64,000 nt of DNA, from positions 124,001 to 188,000 of the forward strand of contig NZ_NKCN01000007.1 of the NCBI RefSeq assembly GCF_002245535.1. The letters are read 5' to 3'. Of this stretch, positions 9,870-18,651 are shown one piece after another. Every line of letters begins with the position of its first letter. The stretch's first letter is position 1. The notes under the pieces are model-generated. The model worked only from the letters and a program-made list of their open reading frames with translations. It did no database searches and was not told the DNA's origin. The position numbers were made by a program, and so were the translations under genes. Source of the DNA: Mycobacterium lehmannii (GTDB lineage Bacteria > Actinomycetota > Actinomycetes > Mycobacteriales > Mycobacteriaceae).

Positions 9870-11591
9870 CTAATCGCCGATGCTCAGGCGTGCGTGGACC
9901 GCGCCGATCGCGGCGGCCATGTCCTCACCGTTGATCTCGCTGAGCTGTTCGTCGCCGAGGCTGTCGATGTCGAGCGAACGGGCCAGCCGCATGTCGCGGT
10001 TCTGTTCGCCTGCCTCGACCAGTTGGCGGGCATAGCGGCCGTTGCCTGCGATGTCGAGCGCGGGTTTGCCGTTGAGTGTGCGGCTGCTCAACAGGGTGGC
10101 GGCCTCGAGCACCTGCTTGGCGGCCTGCTCGTCCAGCGACGAGTCATTGGCACGGGCAATGACTTCGGCGATCTCGACGATCTCGCCGGGGGTGTAGGAG
10201 TCGAACTCGATGCGGGTGGCGAACCGCGACCGCAGGCCGTCGTTCGATTCCAGCAGCCGGTCGATGTCGGCGCTGTAGCCGGCGATGATCACCACCAGCC
10301 TGTCGCGGTCGTTCTCCATCCGGGCGAGCAGCGTGTCCAGCGCCTCGGTGCCGAACGGGTCGGCGCGGCCGTCGCGTTCCTGCACCAAGGTATAGGCCTC
10401 GTCGATGAACAGCACCCCGCCGAGGGCGCGGTCGATCGTGCGGCTGGTCTTGACCGCCGACTGCCCCTCGTACTCGGCGACGAAGTCCTTGCGGGAGGAC
10501 TCGACGAGCTTCGGCTCGGTGATGACGCCGAGGCCCGCCAGGATATTGGCGACGACACGGGCGATCGTCGTCTTGCCCGTGCCGGGCGGACCGGCGAAGA
10601 TCATGTGCTTGGACGTCTGTGCGACCTTCATCCCGCGCGCCGCGCGGATCTTGGCCATCTGCGTCGCCGCACGGTAGGCCTCGATCTGCTCCTTCACCCG
10701 CGTCAGCCCGATCTGTCGGTCGAGTTCGGCCTGCGCCTCGGCGAGGAGCCGATCGCGACCGGAGGTGTCGGCCTCGACACTGTTCGGGTCCCACGGATCT
10801 TTGCGCGCCGCGATCTGCTCCGCGGTCGTGGTCGTGAGCCGGTATGACGGGTCGCGGAGTGCTTCAACGACTTTCGGAGCGGGATGGGTGGCCTGCAACC
10901 ACTCCAGCAGGGCGACCGCCGACTCTTCGTTGCCCTGGCTGCGGCGCGTCATCGCCAGGTACCACGCGATGGCCGGGGCGCACGCCTCCCCGGCAGGTGA
11001 GGAGTTGGACTCGGTGAGCCGTCGTTCGGCCTCGGTGAAAAGCCCGAGGTTGGCCGCCGCGACGCCGTGCGCCACACCTGCGGCCGCGGCGAGGAACTTG
11101 TCCGGCCAGGCGGCGGCGCCGCGGACCTGGTCGATCACATCGGTCCAGCGCTCGGCGGCGGCGTAGATCACGGCCTTGATCCAGGCCACCAGGTGCTCGG
11201 CCCCGGCGGCCGGGGCGTCGTCGAGGGCCTCCATCGCGTCGGCGTAGTTGCCGATCGACGCCTCGTTGGCGGCGAAACCCATGGTGATGGCCAGCGGCGA
11301 ATTCACCGGGTAGGTGATGTCGCCGAACCCCCCGCCGATCGGCACCCGAGCGTTGAGGCTGTTCATCGAGATCTCGGCCGAACCGGCGAGCTGACCGAAG
11401 TTGGCGCGGGAGTACCAGGCGCGGAACAGCGTGACCCTGTCGGTGTCACCGCAACGGATGCGGCCCACCCACGCGTCGCAGGCCGATTCGTCGAAAGTGG
11501 TGATCTCCGTGAAGATCTCGAATGAGCGCGCGGGTGTGCTGGCCAGCATGCCGACCGCGCTTCCGAACAGGCTGGCGAGATGTTCAGTCAT
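9870..11591 (-). CDS. eccA1: EccA1, ESX-1 cytosolic AAA+ ATPase
   Basis: 573 residues from the ATG at 11589-11591 ([16 protein letters not shown]), the usual EccA1 length. The frame stays open upstream through espH and espG, but those codons belong to the neighbours. An N-terminal TPR-like helical domain is followed by an AAA+/CbxX-CfqX-type domain with Walker [14 protein letters not shown] and Walker [12 protein letters not shown]. It is a cytosolic chaperone-ATPase of ESX-1 that is thought to act on PE/PPE-EspG complexes and Esp substrates. The start overlaps the espH stop by 8 bases. Confidence 0.95.
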   Translation of the reverse strand: MTEHLASLFGSAVGMLASTPARSFEIFTEITTFDESACDAWVGRIRCGDTDRVTLFRAWYSRANFGQLAGSAEISMNSLNARVPIGGGFGDITYPVNSPLAITMGFAANEASIGNYADAMEALDDAPAAGAEHLVAWIKAVIYAAAERWTDVIDQVRGAAAWPDKFLAAAAGVAHGVAAANLGLFTEAERRLTESNSSPAGEACAPAIAWYLAMTRRSQGNEESAVALLEWLQATHPAPKVVEALRDPSYRLTTTTAEQIAARKDPWDPNSVEADTSGRDRLLAEAQAELDRQIGLTRVKEQIEAYRAATQMAKIRAARGMKVAQTSKHMIFAGPPGTGKTTIARVVANILAGLGVITEPKLVESSRKDFVAEYEGQSAVKTSRTIDRALGGVLFIDEAYTLVQERDGRADPFGTEALDTLLARMENDRDRLVVIIAGYSADIDRLLESNDGLRSRFATRIEFDSYTPGEIVEIAEVIARANDSSLDEQAAKQVLEAATLLSSRTLNGKPALDIAGNGRYARQLVEAGEQNRDMRLARSLDIDSLGDEQLSEINGEDMAAAIGAVHARLSIGD

Positions 11592-12066
11592 GGCCACCGG
11601 CATATCTTGTCGTGAACACGCGGGTGCGCTCGGCGCGGGCTTGTTCCGGGCTGGGAAGGCCGAGATCGCGGGTGAGGAAGTCGCGGGTTGCCGCGTCGTC
11701 GTGGCCCTGTTGGCGCATGCCGTCGAGCATGCTGACGTACTGCGTCGACTTCGCGTCTTGGCTGGCGAGCCAGGCGACGACGAGGACCTCTTCGGCGAGC
11801 CTGGTCTCTGTGAGCCCACTTGCTTTGGGAGATAGCTTGATTCGACTGATCCGGCCGTCGGGAAAGGCGCTGACGGAGACGGTGCCGGGCGGGTTGGTAA
11901 CAGTGGCGGCGGGGACCGGCGGTTCGGTGTCGCCGGTTGCACCCGGGCCGTAAACATCCAGTGCGTCGAGTACGGAATCGTCGGAGACCTCGGGTGGGCT
12001 GAAATCGAGCGCGGCCATGTCGTCGCGCTCGTCGTCGGGATCATGTTGGGACCGCTCATCCACCAT
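11584..12066 (-). CDS. espH: EspH, ESX-1 secretion-associated protein
   Basis: 160 residues with an acidic N-terminal half and a conserved core (ISRIKLSPKASGLTETRLAEEV, then LASQDAKSTQYVSMLDGM). The position between espG1 and eccA1 is that of Rv3867. EspH is cytosolic; work in M. marinum links it to secretion of specific Esp substrates, probably as a chaperone. It overlaps espG1 by 11 bases and eccA1 by 8 bases, so expression is coupled. Confidence 0.9.
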   Translation of the reverse strand: MVDERSQHDPDDERDDMAALDFSPPEVSDDSVLDALDVYGPGATGDTEPPVPAATVTNPPGTVSVSAFPDGRISRIKLSPKASGLTETRLAEEVLVVAWLASQDAKSTQYVSMLDGMRQQGHDDAATRDFLTRDLGLPSPEQARAERTRVFTTRYAGGHD

Positions 12067-12895
12067 GCGAGGCCTCTGCTGGATCGAGCGTGGCGTGCTC
12101 GAACCACGTTCTGGACGGCAGGAATTCGATCAACCCGTCCAGCGCGCGCTGCAGGTTCTCGGTGCTGCCGGGCAGGAAACTGCCGTACAGTTCACCGCTC
12201 ACCCGTCGGGGAATCGACACGATCCGTCCGTACTTCGAGTCGAGCACGCCCGCGGCGACGTCGGCTTGGGTGAACGTCCCGCCAGGGTGCCGTTCGATCG
12301 CGGTGATCTCCGCCCAGCTCTCCGGGTCGGCGATGATGTCGGCGTAGGCGCGCGCTGACGACGGGCCGATTCCGTAGGCCACGATCTCGTTTGCGTCGCG
12401 GCATGCGGCGAGTTTGCTCGCCACGCCCGTCAGCGGTTCGACGTCGGCCGGTGTCGCGGTACCCAGCACCGTCATGACCATGGCCGCCAAACCGACCTGG
12501 GGGGCCACCCGCTGCAACACGAGCATGTCGCCGTCACGGGCCGCGACGACGTGGCGGTCACCTTTGCGGCAGACCACGAAGCGGATCAGCTTGCCGCCGA
12601 CGTCGCGCCGCCACCAGCGGGCTTCCAATGTGCGGTCCGCCCGGCTCAACGTGTCGACCATCGCCGCCACCTCGGGGTGCGGGTGGCCGAAGACGTCGAG
12701 CACGCCCTGTGCGGTCAGATCGCGAGCGACCTGGTCCCACACGCGGTCGCGCAGTTCGGGCTGGGGGATGTTCTGCCGGATGCCCAAGGCGGTGGGGAAT
12801 TCCATCAGGCCGACCCGGTCGGCGATGACCAGCATGCCGTCGATGGTGACCTCGACGCCCACGACGTCGTCGATGTGCGTGGCGTCCGTGCTCAC
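12056..12895 (-). CDS. espG1: EspG1, PE/PPE-specific chaperone of ESX-1
   Basis: 279 residues, EspG family. Recognisable stretches are VGVEVTIDGMLVIADRVGL near the N-terminus and FTQADVAAGVLDSKYGRIV near the C-terminus. EspG1 binds the hydrophobic tip of the PE35/PPE68 dimer in the cytosol and hands it to the ESX-1 translocon. The GTG start at 12893-12895 overlaps the stop of the upstream EspF-like gene as GTGA. Family and synteny (Rv3866) are clear. Confidence 0.92.
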   Translation of the reverse strand: MSTDATHIDDVVGVEVTIDGMLVIADRVGLMEFPTALGIRQNIPQPELRDRVWDQVARDLTAQGVLDVFGHPHPEVAAMVDTLSRADRTLEARWWRRDVGGKLIRFVVCRKGDRHVVAARDGDMLVLQRVAPQVGLAAMVMTVLGTATPADVEPLTGVASKLAACRDANEIVAYGIGPSSARAYADIIADPESWAEITAIERHPGGTFTQADVAAGVLDSKYGRIVSIPRRVSGELYGSFLPGSTENLQRALDGLIEFLPSRTWFEHATLDPAEASHGG

Positions 12896-13215
12896 GGCTG
12901 ATCCGTCTGCATCTGGGCCGTTAATTCCGAGGCCGCCGCCTCATCGGTCCTGCCATAGAGGGCGGCCGCGTCGGTCAGTTCGTCGGAGAGGGCGACCGAC
13001 GATTGCGCGGCCGCGACGCCTGCGTGGTCTCGCGACGTGAGCACGGCATCCAGCGCATCGGCGGTCGGCGCCGCGATCGTCCCGTGGGTGTTCTCGACCC
13101 CTGCCTGGATGTCGTCGCTAGCACGGCTCATCGCTCGGGTGTCCGCGGCCGCGCGGTCATGCCGAGCGGCCAGATCGCCGAGGTGAGCGGCGGAGACACG
13201 CACATCGTCGGACAT
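12892..13215 (-). CDS. espF: EspF-like/EspC-family ESX-1 substrate (WXG100-like)
   Basis: 107 residues, almost entirely helical, with the layout of the EspC/EspF type VII substrate family and a YxxxD export signal (YGRTD) near residue 88. It is the first gene of the ESX-1 operon here and is translationally coupled to espG1. In M. tuberculosis this position is held by espF (Rv3865) after the larger espE (Rv3864). No espE-sized gene is present, so the espE/espF pair is reduced to one gene. The family call is firm; the exact orthology to EspF is inferred from position. Confidence 0.75.
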   Translation of the reverse strand: MSDDVRVSAAHLGDLAARHDRAAADTRAMSRASDDIQAGVENTHGTIAAPTADALDAVLTSRDHAGVAAAQSSVALSDELTDAAALYGRTDEAAASELTAQMQTDQP

Positions 13216-13727
13216 CGCCGTTCACCCCTTCCCTTCGTCGTGCGGTGGCGCCCTCTGTCGGCGCCGCGCGTTTGCGCACGGACCTCGAGTCTTTTGCCGC
13301 GGACCCCTTCACACGGCCGGGACCGAGTACGCAGGTCTGGTCGCCGCGAGCTAGCGTACCAGCGGTTGAACACCCCCGATGTCACCAATTTTGGGCTCCG
13401 CGGCGCCCGCCCATCGTCGCGCACAGGCACTTCCCAGTTAATTTGCAGGATGCCATCTCAGCGGCATAACCGCGCCTATGCCCGCCGTAGCAAACTCTAT
13501 TGATGCACTTGTCCACTGTCTTAGTGTGCGCAAGCCGCTGACGGCTGCTTCCGCTGGCAAGCATGCCCGCCGACGGTTCCAGCCAGCTGAACGTCGGCTC
13601 GCGGCGGCTCACGTCGTCCCCGAGATCTCTCGCTCGGTGTTAGCTGGGAATGCTGGCCGGGGGAAGCTGGGACCGTGGTTGATACTTGAGCCCGGGGACC
13701 GATAGACGACATTCGGAGGAGATCGCA
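13216..13727 (+). promoter_or_regulatory. Divergent control region between the ESX-1 operon and the MinD-like gene
   Basis: 512 bases without a convincing gene. The stretch 13430-13540 is clearly AT-richer than its surroundings and is the likely site of back-to-back promoters for the ESX-1 operon (leftward) and the MinD-like ATPase (rightward). On the minus strand TTGCTA and TTATGC with ~18 bases between them could form a promoter, but this is weak. The region ends with the GGAGGAGA ribosome site at 13715-13722. Confidence 0.5.
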
Positions 13728-15026
13728 TTGAGCGACCGCGATGACGCGTTGCGCAAGGAACTCGGCTGGACGAGCCCCGAAGAACCCGAACAGGAGCCGC
13801 CACCGCCCTCCGAACCGGAGCCGGTGCAACCGCCGCCACCGGGTTTCCCGGATCCGGACGCACCGCGCGCCAGTTTCCGCGAGCAGCCGACCCGATTCGG
13901 CCCACCTCCGGACTCTCTTCACGACACTGGACCGGTACCGGCACCCCGTCCCGATCCGCGGATGTGGGGCCACCCCACCAGGCAACAGCCACCGCCTCGT
14001 CCTCCGCAGCAGCCCGGCCCGCCGGCCGGACCGTGGCCGGGTCCCGGACCGCAGGGCCAAGCCGCACCGCCGCAACCGGGCTCCTACGCAGAACGGATCA
14101 GGCCCGACGAACTGGTGCCTCCGCGCAGGGCCGCGCCCACCCGCGGTTGGCGGTACGCCTTGTATCGAGCCACCTTCGGACACCTGAACCTCGGGCCGGG
14201 GCCGGACGAGGTGCGCCAGGCCGAGTTGGAGGCGAAGATTCGCGGCGCGCTGCGGGGTCACTACAAGATCGGCGTGATGGGCAAGGGCGGGGTCGGTAAG
14301 ACGACCGTCTCGGCGAGCATCGGCTCCGTATTCGCCGAGATACGGCAGGACGACCGGGTCGTCGCGATCGACGCCGACACCGCGTTCGGCAAGCTGGGCA
14401 GCCGCGTCGACCCCAAGGCCCCGGGCTCGTACTGGGAACTGGCCTCCGACCAGCATCTGGAGACCTTCGCCGACGTCCGCAGCCGAGTCGGAAACAACGC
14501 CGCCGGGCTGTTCGTGCTCGCCGGTGAAGGCACGCCCGCGCGCCGCCGCGTGCTCGACCCGGCGATCTACCGCGAAGCCACCTCTCGGCTGGACCGCTAC
14601 TTCACGATCTCGATCATCGACTGCAGTTCGACGATGGACTCCCCGGTCACCCAGGAGGTGCTTCGCGATCTGGACGCCATGGTCGTGGTGTCCTCACCGT
14701 GGGTCGACGGCGCGGCCGTGGCAGGCCAGACACTGGACTGGTTGGCCGCGCGGGGGCTGACGCGACTCCTGCAGCGCACGGTGATCGTGCTCAACGACTC
14801 CGACGGGCACGCCGACAAGCGCACGCGTTCGATTCTGGCCCAACAGTTTTCGGGTCAGGGTCAAAGAGTCATCGAGGTTCCGTTCGACGGGCATCTTCGA
14901 CCAGGCGGTGTCATCAACGGGACATCGGAGATGTCTGCCAAGACCCGGCGGCGGTTTCTCGAGATCGCCGCCGCGCTGGCCGAGCACTTCCCCACCAGCG
15001 ACGACCGCAGCCGCGAACGCTACTGA
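13728..15026 (+). CDS. MinD/ParA-like ATPase, EspI paralogue
   Basis: 432 residues from a TTG at 13728, chosen because GGAGGAGA stands 5 bases upstream. The N-terminal ~130 residues are Pro/Glu/Gln-rich (EEPEQEPPPPSEPEPVQPPP). They lead to a ParA-type ATPase with Walker A KGGVGKTTVSASIG, then VVAIDADTAFGKLG and ISIIDCSSTMDSPV. The layout (proline-rich tail plus deviant Walker A ATPase) is the same as EspI at 426-1802, so it looks like a paralogue. It is divergent from the ESX-1 operon and ends 9 bases from the convergent HTH gene. A role in ESX-1 placement or control is inferred only. Confidence 0.85.
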   Translation: MSDRDDALRKELGWTSPEEPEQEPPPPSEPEPVQPPPPGFPDPDAPRASFREQPTRFGPPPDSLHDTGPVPAPRPDPRMWGHPTRQQPPPRPPQQPGPPAGPWPGPGPQGQAAPPQPGSYAERIRPDELVPPRRAAPTRGWRYALYRATFGHLNLGPGPDEVRQAELEAKIRGALRGHYKIGVMGKGGVGKTTVSASIGSVFAEIRQDDRVVAIDADTAFGKLGSRVDPKAPGSYWELASDQHLETFADVRSRVGNNAAGLFVLAGEGTPARRRVLDPAIYREATSRLDRYFTISIIDCSSTMDSPVTQEVLRDLDAMVVVSSPWVDGAAVAGQTLDWLAARGLTRLLQRTVIVLNDSDGHADKRTRSILAQQFSGQGQRVIEVPFDGHLRPGGVINGTSEMSAKTRRRFLEIAAALAEHFPTSDDRSRERY

Positions 15027-15035
15027 TTCGCCGGC

Positions 15036-15767
15036 TCAACTGAGCTCGTCGACCAGTGCGGCGATCGCCTCGGCGGCCACCGCGGGAATCTGCTCTCCTG
15101 CCTCGGCGTGCGCGATGTCGTCGTCGGAAACCCCTGCCGCCTGGGCGGTTTCGGCGATCGTGAGGTTCGCCCGGCGTCGGGCGGCGTAGAGGCGCTGACC
15201 GAGTGTCGCGCCCGCGGATCGCGCCGCGCGCAGCATCAGCTCGTCGTAGCGCGTACGCACCGCGCTCAACGCCTTGATCAACGGCGGAGTCACCCTGCCG
15301 ATCCGCGCCGCCCGCGCCGCCACTGCCTCCAGCTGACGCAGGTCGGCCAGGATCTTCGCCGCCTTCGCGCCGAACTCGGGATCCTCGGATTCCGGTAGCG
15401 CCGCGATGGCCGAGTCGAACGTCCTCGCGGCGGTGATCACCGCCTCGGCGATCAACGGCACCTCGTCGCTGCGCGGCGTCTCCGCGGGCCGCTGCCCCTC
15501 GCCGACCGGTTCTCCCCGGCGGAGCCCGGCGATCGTGCCGGGCGGCCACCGCAGCACCTCTTCGAGCTTTGCTCGAGTCCGCTCCCGCGGCCAGCTTCGG
15601 CCCTTCTCGAAGGCGATCAGGGCACCGGCGTTGATGATGCCGTCCGCCGCGAGGCTGCGTTGGCTGATGTTGAGTTCGCGACGTCGGGCCGCGGCGGCCG
15701 CGCCCGCTCGAACCATGCCGGGATCGAGCGCCTCGGTCGATCCGTCGATCGACTCCGGATTGGTCAT
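15036..15767 (-). CDS. Transcription regulator with two helix-turn-helix domains (possible EspM-type regulator)
   Basis: 243 residues. An N-terminal XRE-like HTH (about residues 22-75, NISQRSLAADGIINAGALIA) and a second HTH at the C-terminus (about 190-240, NLTIAETAQAAGVSDDDIAH) flank an alanine-rich helical middle. The gene is divergent from whiB6 across a 309-base region rich in short repeats. In M. marinum, EspM, a DNA-binding regulator divergent from whiB6, represses whiB6 in response to ESX-1. Position suggests this is the counterpart, but I could not confirm sequence orthology, and the double HTH could mark a different family. Confidence 0.75.
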   Translation of the reverse strand: MTNPESIDGSTEALDPGMVRAGAAAAARRRELNISQRSLAADGIINAGALIAFEKGRSWPRERTRAKLEEVLRWPPGTIAGLRRGEPVGEGQRPAETPRSDEVPLIAEAVITAARTFDSAIAALPESEDPEFGAKAAKILADLRQLEAVAARAARIGRVTPPLIKALSAVRTRYDELMLRAARSAGATLGQRLYAARRRANLTIAETAQAAGVSDDDIAHAEAGEQIPAVAAEAIAALVDELS

Positions 15768-16076
15768 GGGCGCGGCGGGTCCTCGATGGCGGGGATGAGA
15801 AGTCGCCGTAATCGTATCCCCCGTTATGTTGCGCGCTACGGCTTGGGGCGGCGTGGCGGCTGAGCAATCGTATCGACGCTGCGGTTCCAGCCGGTTGGCG
15901 GCGGCCCGCGCTACGTCTTCCCGGTGGCGTCCTCCTGCGTTATCGGCTGGTCAGCGCATCGTATGCGCCCCGCGGCACAGCACGACCGACTTTAACTGTT
16001 GCGTCGCTACGGTTTGTGCGCTACGTTTTCGGCATCGCAGCCGACGGGCCGCACACAGCGCAGAGGAGCATCACGA
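15768..16076 (+). promoter_or_regulatory. whiB6: HTH gene / whiB6 divergent promoter region with short repeats
   Basis: 309 bases with no gene. CGCTACG occurs four times (15834-15840, 15909-15915, 16005-16011, 16019-16025) and ATCGTAT three times (15811-15817, 15867-15873, 15958-15964). The last two CGCTACG copies are 14 bases apart, close to whiB6. The whiB6 ribosome site is AGAGGAG near 16062-16068. Repeated 7-mers in a divergent promoter suggest operator half-sites. Confidence 0.5.
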
Positions 16077-16367
16077 ATGAACACGACTGAATGGGACGAG
16101 ACGCCCGTCGGTGCCTGCACCCGGGATCCGGAGCGGTGGACCACATCGGCCGACGAGCAGGCGAAGGCCATTTGCCGCGCATGCCCCCGCCGCTGGCTCT
16201 GCGCCCGGGAGGCCTGCGAGCTACCGCGCGCCGAGGGCCTGTGGGCCGGGATCTTCGTACCCGAGGCGGGACGTGGCCGCACGTTTGCTCTGCGGCAGCT
16301 GCGGTCGTTGGCAGAACAGCACGGCCACCCCGTGCGGGCTCGCCGGTACTACGCGGAATCGGCCTGA
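16077..16367 (+). CDS. whiB6: WhiB6, iron-sulfur transcription regulator of ESX-1
   Basis: 96 residues from the ATG with AGAGGAG upstream. The four [4Fe-4S] ligands are Cys14, Cys33, Cys36 and Cys42 (VGACTRDPERW; ICRACPRRWLC), followed by the GLWAG turn (EGLWAGIFVPE) and a basic C-terminus (LRQLRSLAEQHGHPVRARRY). The core closely matches Rv3862c. There is an extra Cys47. WhiB6 controls ESX-1 genes, and redox or NO state is read by the cluster. The gene sits about 2.9 kb upstream of the ESX-1 operon. Confidence 0.95.
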   Translation: MNTTEWDETPVGACTRDPERWTTSADEQAKAICRACPRRWLCAREACELPRAEGLWAGIFVPEAGRGRTFALRQLRSLAEQHGHPVRARRYYAESA

Positions 16368-16553
16368 GGGCGGATCGGCCCGCCGCCGGATCGGGGGGTC
16401 GGCGGCGGGTTCGACCGTCAACCGGAATATCTCTGGTGAGCGCGCGGTTGATGGATGCGACGGTGCCGGGCATGCCCCGGGCCCCAATCGCAATCGTCGC
16501 TTCGAGCGACCACTCGCCGAGAGGCGCAGGCGGCACCGTCCCCTTCTTCTGCC

Positions 16554-18122
16554 CTACCAGGTGTCGACGAACCGTCGGCCCTGACCGCGGGGCGCGTGCG
16601 CCGTGGCCGCGGTCAGCGCATTGATCACGACGTCGCGGGTTTCGGCCGGGTCGATCACGTCGTCGATCTCGAACAGCGCAGCGGCGTTGAGCGCCTTGGC
16701 GTTATCCTGCGCGGCCGCCGTCGCCTGCCGGACCCGTTCCTCACGCTCGTCCTCGTCGGCGATCGCTTCCAGTTCCTTGCGCATTCCCAGCCGGACCGCG
16801 CCCTCCAGTCCCATCGGTCCCAGGTGCGCCCCCGGCCACGCCACCGTCAGCGCCGGTTCGTGCAGGCTGCCGCCGGTCATGGCCTGCGCGCCCAGTCCGT
16901 AACCCCGCCGCAGGATCACCGCGATCAGCGGCACCTCGAGCGCCGCGCCCGCCACCAGCATCCGCGACGCGCGGCGCACCAGCGCCTCGGACTCGGCCGC
17001 CGGACCGACCATGTAGCCCGGGCAGTCGACCAGGGAGAGCACGGGTAGCCCGAACGCATCGCACAACTGCAGGAAGCGGGCCGCCTTGTCGGCGGCGGCG
17101 GCCGTGATCGCGCCCGCCATCACCATCGTGTTGTTCGCGATGATCCCGACTGCGCGGCCGCCGATGCGGCCCAGTGCCGTCACCATCTCGGGTGCGAACT
17201 TCGTGCGCAGGAACGTCACCGTGCCCTCATCGGCCAGCGTCTCGATGATCGGGGCAACCTGGTAAGCGCGGCGGGCACGCTCGGGAACGACTGTGCGCAA
17301 ACGTGTTTGGTCCGCGACCGGACCCGGTTCGGTCGGGCCTTGAAAGTAGCCGAGCAGCCGCTTTGTCACCGCGACCGCTTCGGCCTCATCGGCAACGACG
17401 ACGTCGACCACACCGTTGGGGGACTGCACGCTGATCGGTCCCACCTCGTCGGGCGGCACCTCACCGAGCCCGCCGCCCGCGATCATCGCGGGCCCGCCCA
17501 TACCGATCGACGTGTTCTCCGTCGCCACGATGAGGTCCGAACATCCGGCGATGACGGCGTTGCCCGCGAAGCAGCGGCCATGGACGACGGCGATGCGCGG
17601 CACCACGCCCGACAGCGCCGCCCACAGCTTGAACGCGCGCGCATCGAGAGAGGACACCGCCGGATAGTCGGTGTCGCCCGGCCGCCCGCCGCCGCCCTCG
17701 GCGAAGAACACCGTCGGCAGCCGCATCCGCTCAATCAGCTCGAACAACCGGTCCTTCTTGCGGTGCCCCAGCGCGCCCTGCGTGCCGGCCAACACCGTGT
17801 AGTCGTAGGACAGCACCGCGCACGCGCTGCGCTCGGGACCGAACAGATCGCCGTTGATCCGCGCCGTCCCGGCGACCAGGCCGTCGGCGGGGGTGCGCGC
17901 GATCAGGTCATCGAGATCGCGCCGGCGACGCTGCGCCGCGATCGCGAACCGTCCGTACTCCACGAACGAGCCCGCGTCGACGAGGTCGGCGATGTTCTCC
18001 CGAGCGGTCCTGGCGTTCGCCTCGTGTCGCCTGGCGACGGCATCCGGCCGCGACGCGTCCGCGGTGAGTTCGCGACGTCGCAAGAGCTCGGCATGGTCGT
18101 CGCGCACCGACTCGTCACCCAC
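16554..18122 (-). CDS. Acyl-CoA carboxylase beta subunit (carboxyltransferase)
   Basis: 522 residues, GTG start. Two crotonase-fold carboxyltransferase halves are seen: DYTVLAGTQGALGHRKKDRL and GRCFAGNAVIAGCSDLIV in the first; GRIGGRAVGIIANN, LVDCPGYMVGP and RRGYGLGAQAMTGGS in the second. It transfers carboxyl from biotin to an acyl-CoA (propionyl- or longer). No biotin carboxylase/carrier (accA) gene is next to it, so it must pair with a subunit encoded elsewhere. Which AccD paralogue it is cannot be told from sequence alone. Confidence 0.9.
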   Translation of the reverse strand: MGDESVRDDHAELLRRRELTADASRPDAVARRHEANARTARENIADLVDAGSFVEYGRFAIAAQRRRRDLDDLIARTPADGLVAGTARINGDLFGPERSACAVLSYDYTVLAGTQGALGHRKKDRLFELIERMRLPTVFFAEGGGGRPGDTDYPAVSSLDARAFKLWAALSGVVPRIAVVHGRCFAGNAVIAGCSDLIVATENTSIGMGGPAMIAGGGLGEVPPDEVGPISVQSPNGVVDVVVADEAEAVAVTKRLLGYFQGPTEPGPVADQTRLRTVVPERARRAYQVAPIIETLADEGTVTFLRTKFAPEMVTALGRIGGRAVGIIANNTMVMAGAITAAAADKAARFLQLCDAFGLPVLSLVDCPGYMVGPAAESEALVRRASRMLVAGAALEVPLIAVILRRGYGLGAQAMTGGSLHEPALTVAWPGAHLGPMGLEGAVRLGMRKELEAIADEDEREERVRQATAAAQDNAKALNAAALFEIDDVIDPAETRDVVINALTAATAHAPRGQGRRFVDTW

Positions 18123-18157
18123 GGCGTCCGATGCTAATCACCAGCCGTCGACCCGAG

Positions 18158-18166
18158 TTATCCACA
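18158..18166 (+). other. DnaA-box consensus
   Basis: A perfect TTATCCACA nonamer in the intergenic region between the divergent carboxylase and EVE-domain genes. A single isolated box is weak evidence for DnaA action; it might influence the promoters here or be chance. Confidence 0.35.
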
Positions 18167-18218
18167 GGCGCTTCCCGCAGCACCGAGAACTGTCGCCCGC
18201 CGCGCTTAGCGTGCCGGT

Positions 18219-18635
18219 ATGACGAACTGGATCAACACAGTGAGCCGGGACCACGTCGAACTCGGCGTCCGCGGCCGCTTCACACAGGCGAATCACGGCA
18301 AACCGACGATGCTGCGCAGAATGGCGCGCGGCGATTGGGTCGTCTTCTACTCCCCACGCACCGTCTACCCCGACGGCGCGCCGCTGCAGGCGTTCACCGC
18401 GATCGGTCAGATCGCCGACGACGAGCCCTACCTCGACGCGTCACCGGAGGCCGAACGGTGGCGGCGCAACGTCGACTTCCTCGAGTGCACCCAAACCCCG
18501 ATCCGGCCGCTCATCGAGCACTTGGACTTCATCGAGGACAAGTCGCGGTGGGGATACAAGTTTCGCTTCGGGTTGTTCAAGATCGGCGACGCCGACCTGG
18601 AGGTGATCCGTTCGGCGATGACGGGATCGTGTTGA
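18219..18635 (+). CDS. EVE-domain protein
   Basis: 138 residues covering a whole EVE (PUA-like) domain: MTNWINTVSRDHVELGVRGRF at the start, RGDWVVFYSP in the middle, and WGYKFRFGLFKI near the end. EVE proteins are thought to bind modified bases in DNA or RNA. The gene is alone, divergent from the carboxylase and 16 bases before the pirin gene. Substrate unknown. Confidence 0.88.
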   Translation: MTNWINTVSRDHVELGVRGRFTQANHGKPTMLRRMARGDWVVFYSPRTVYPDGAPLQAFTAIGQIADDEPYLDASPEAERWRRNVDFLECTQTPIRPLIEHLDFIEDKSRWGYKFRFGLFKIGDADLEVIRSAMTGSC

Positions 18636-18651
18636 GGCCTACTGTGAGGTG

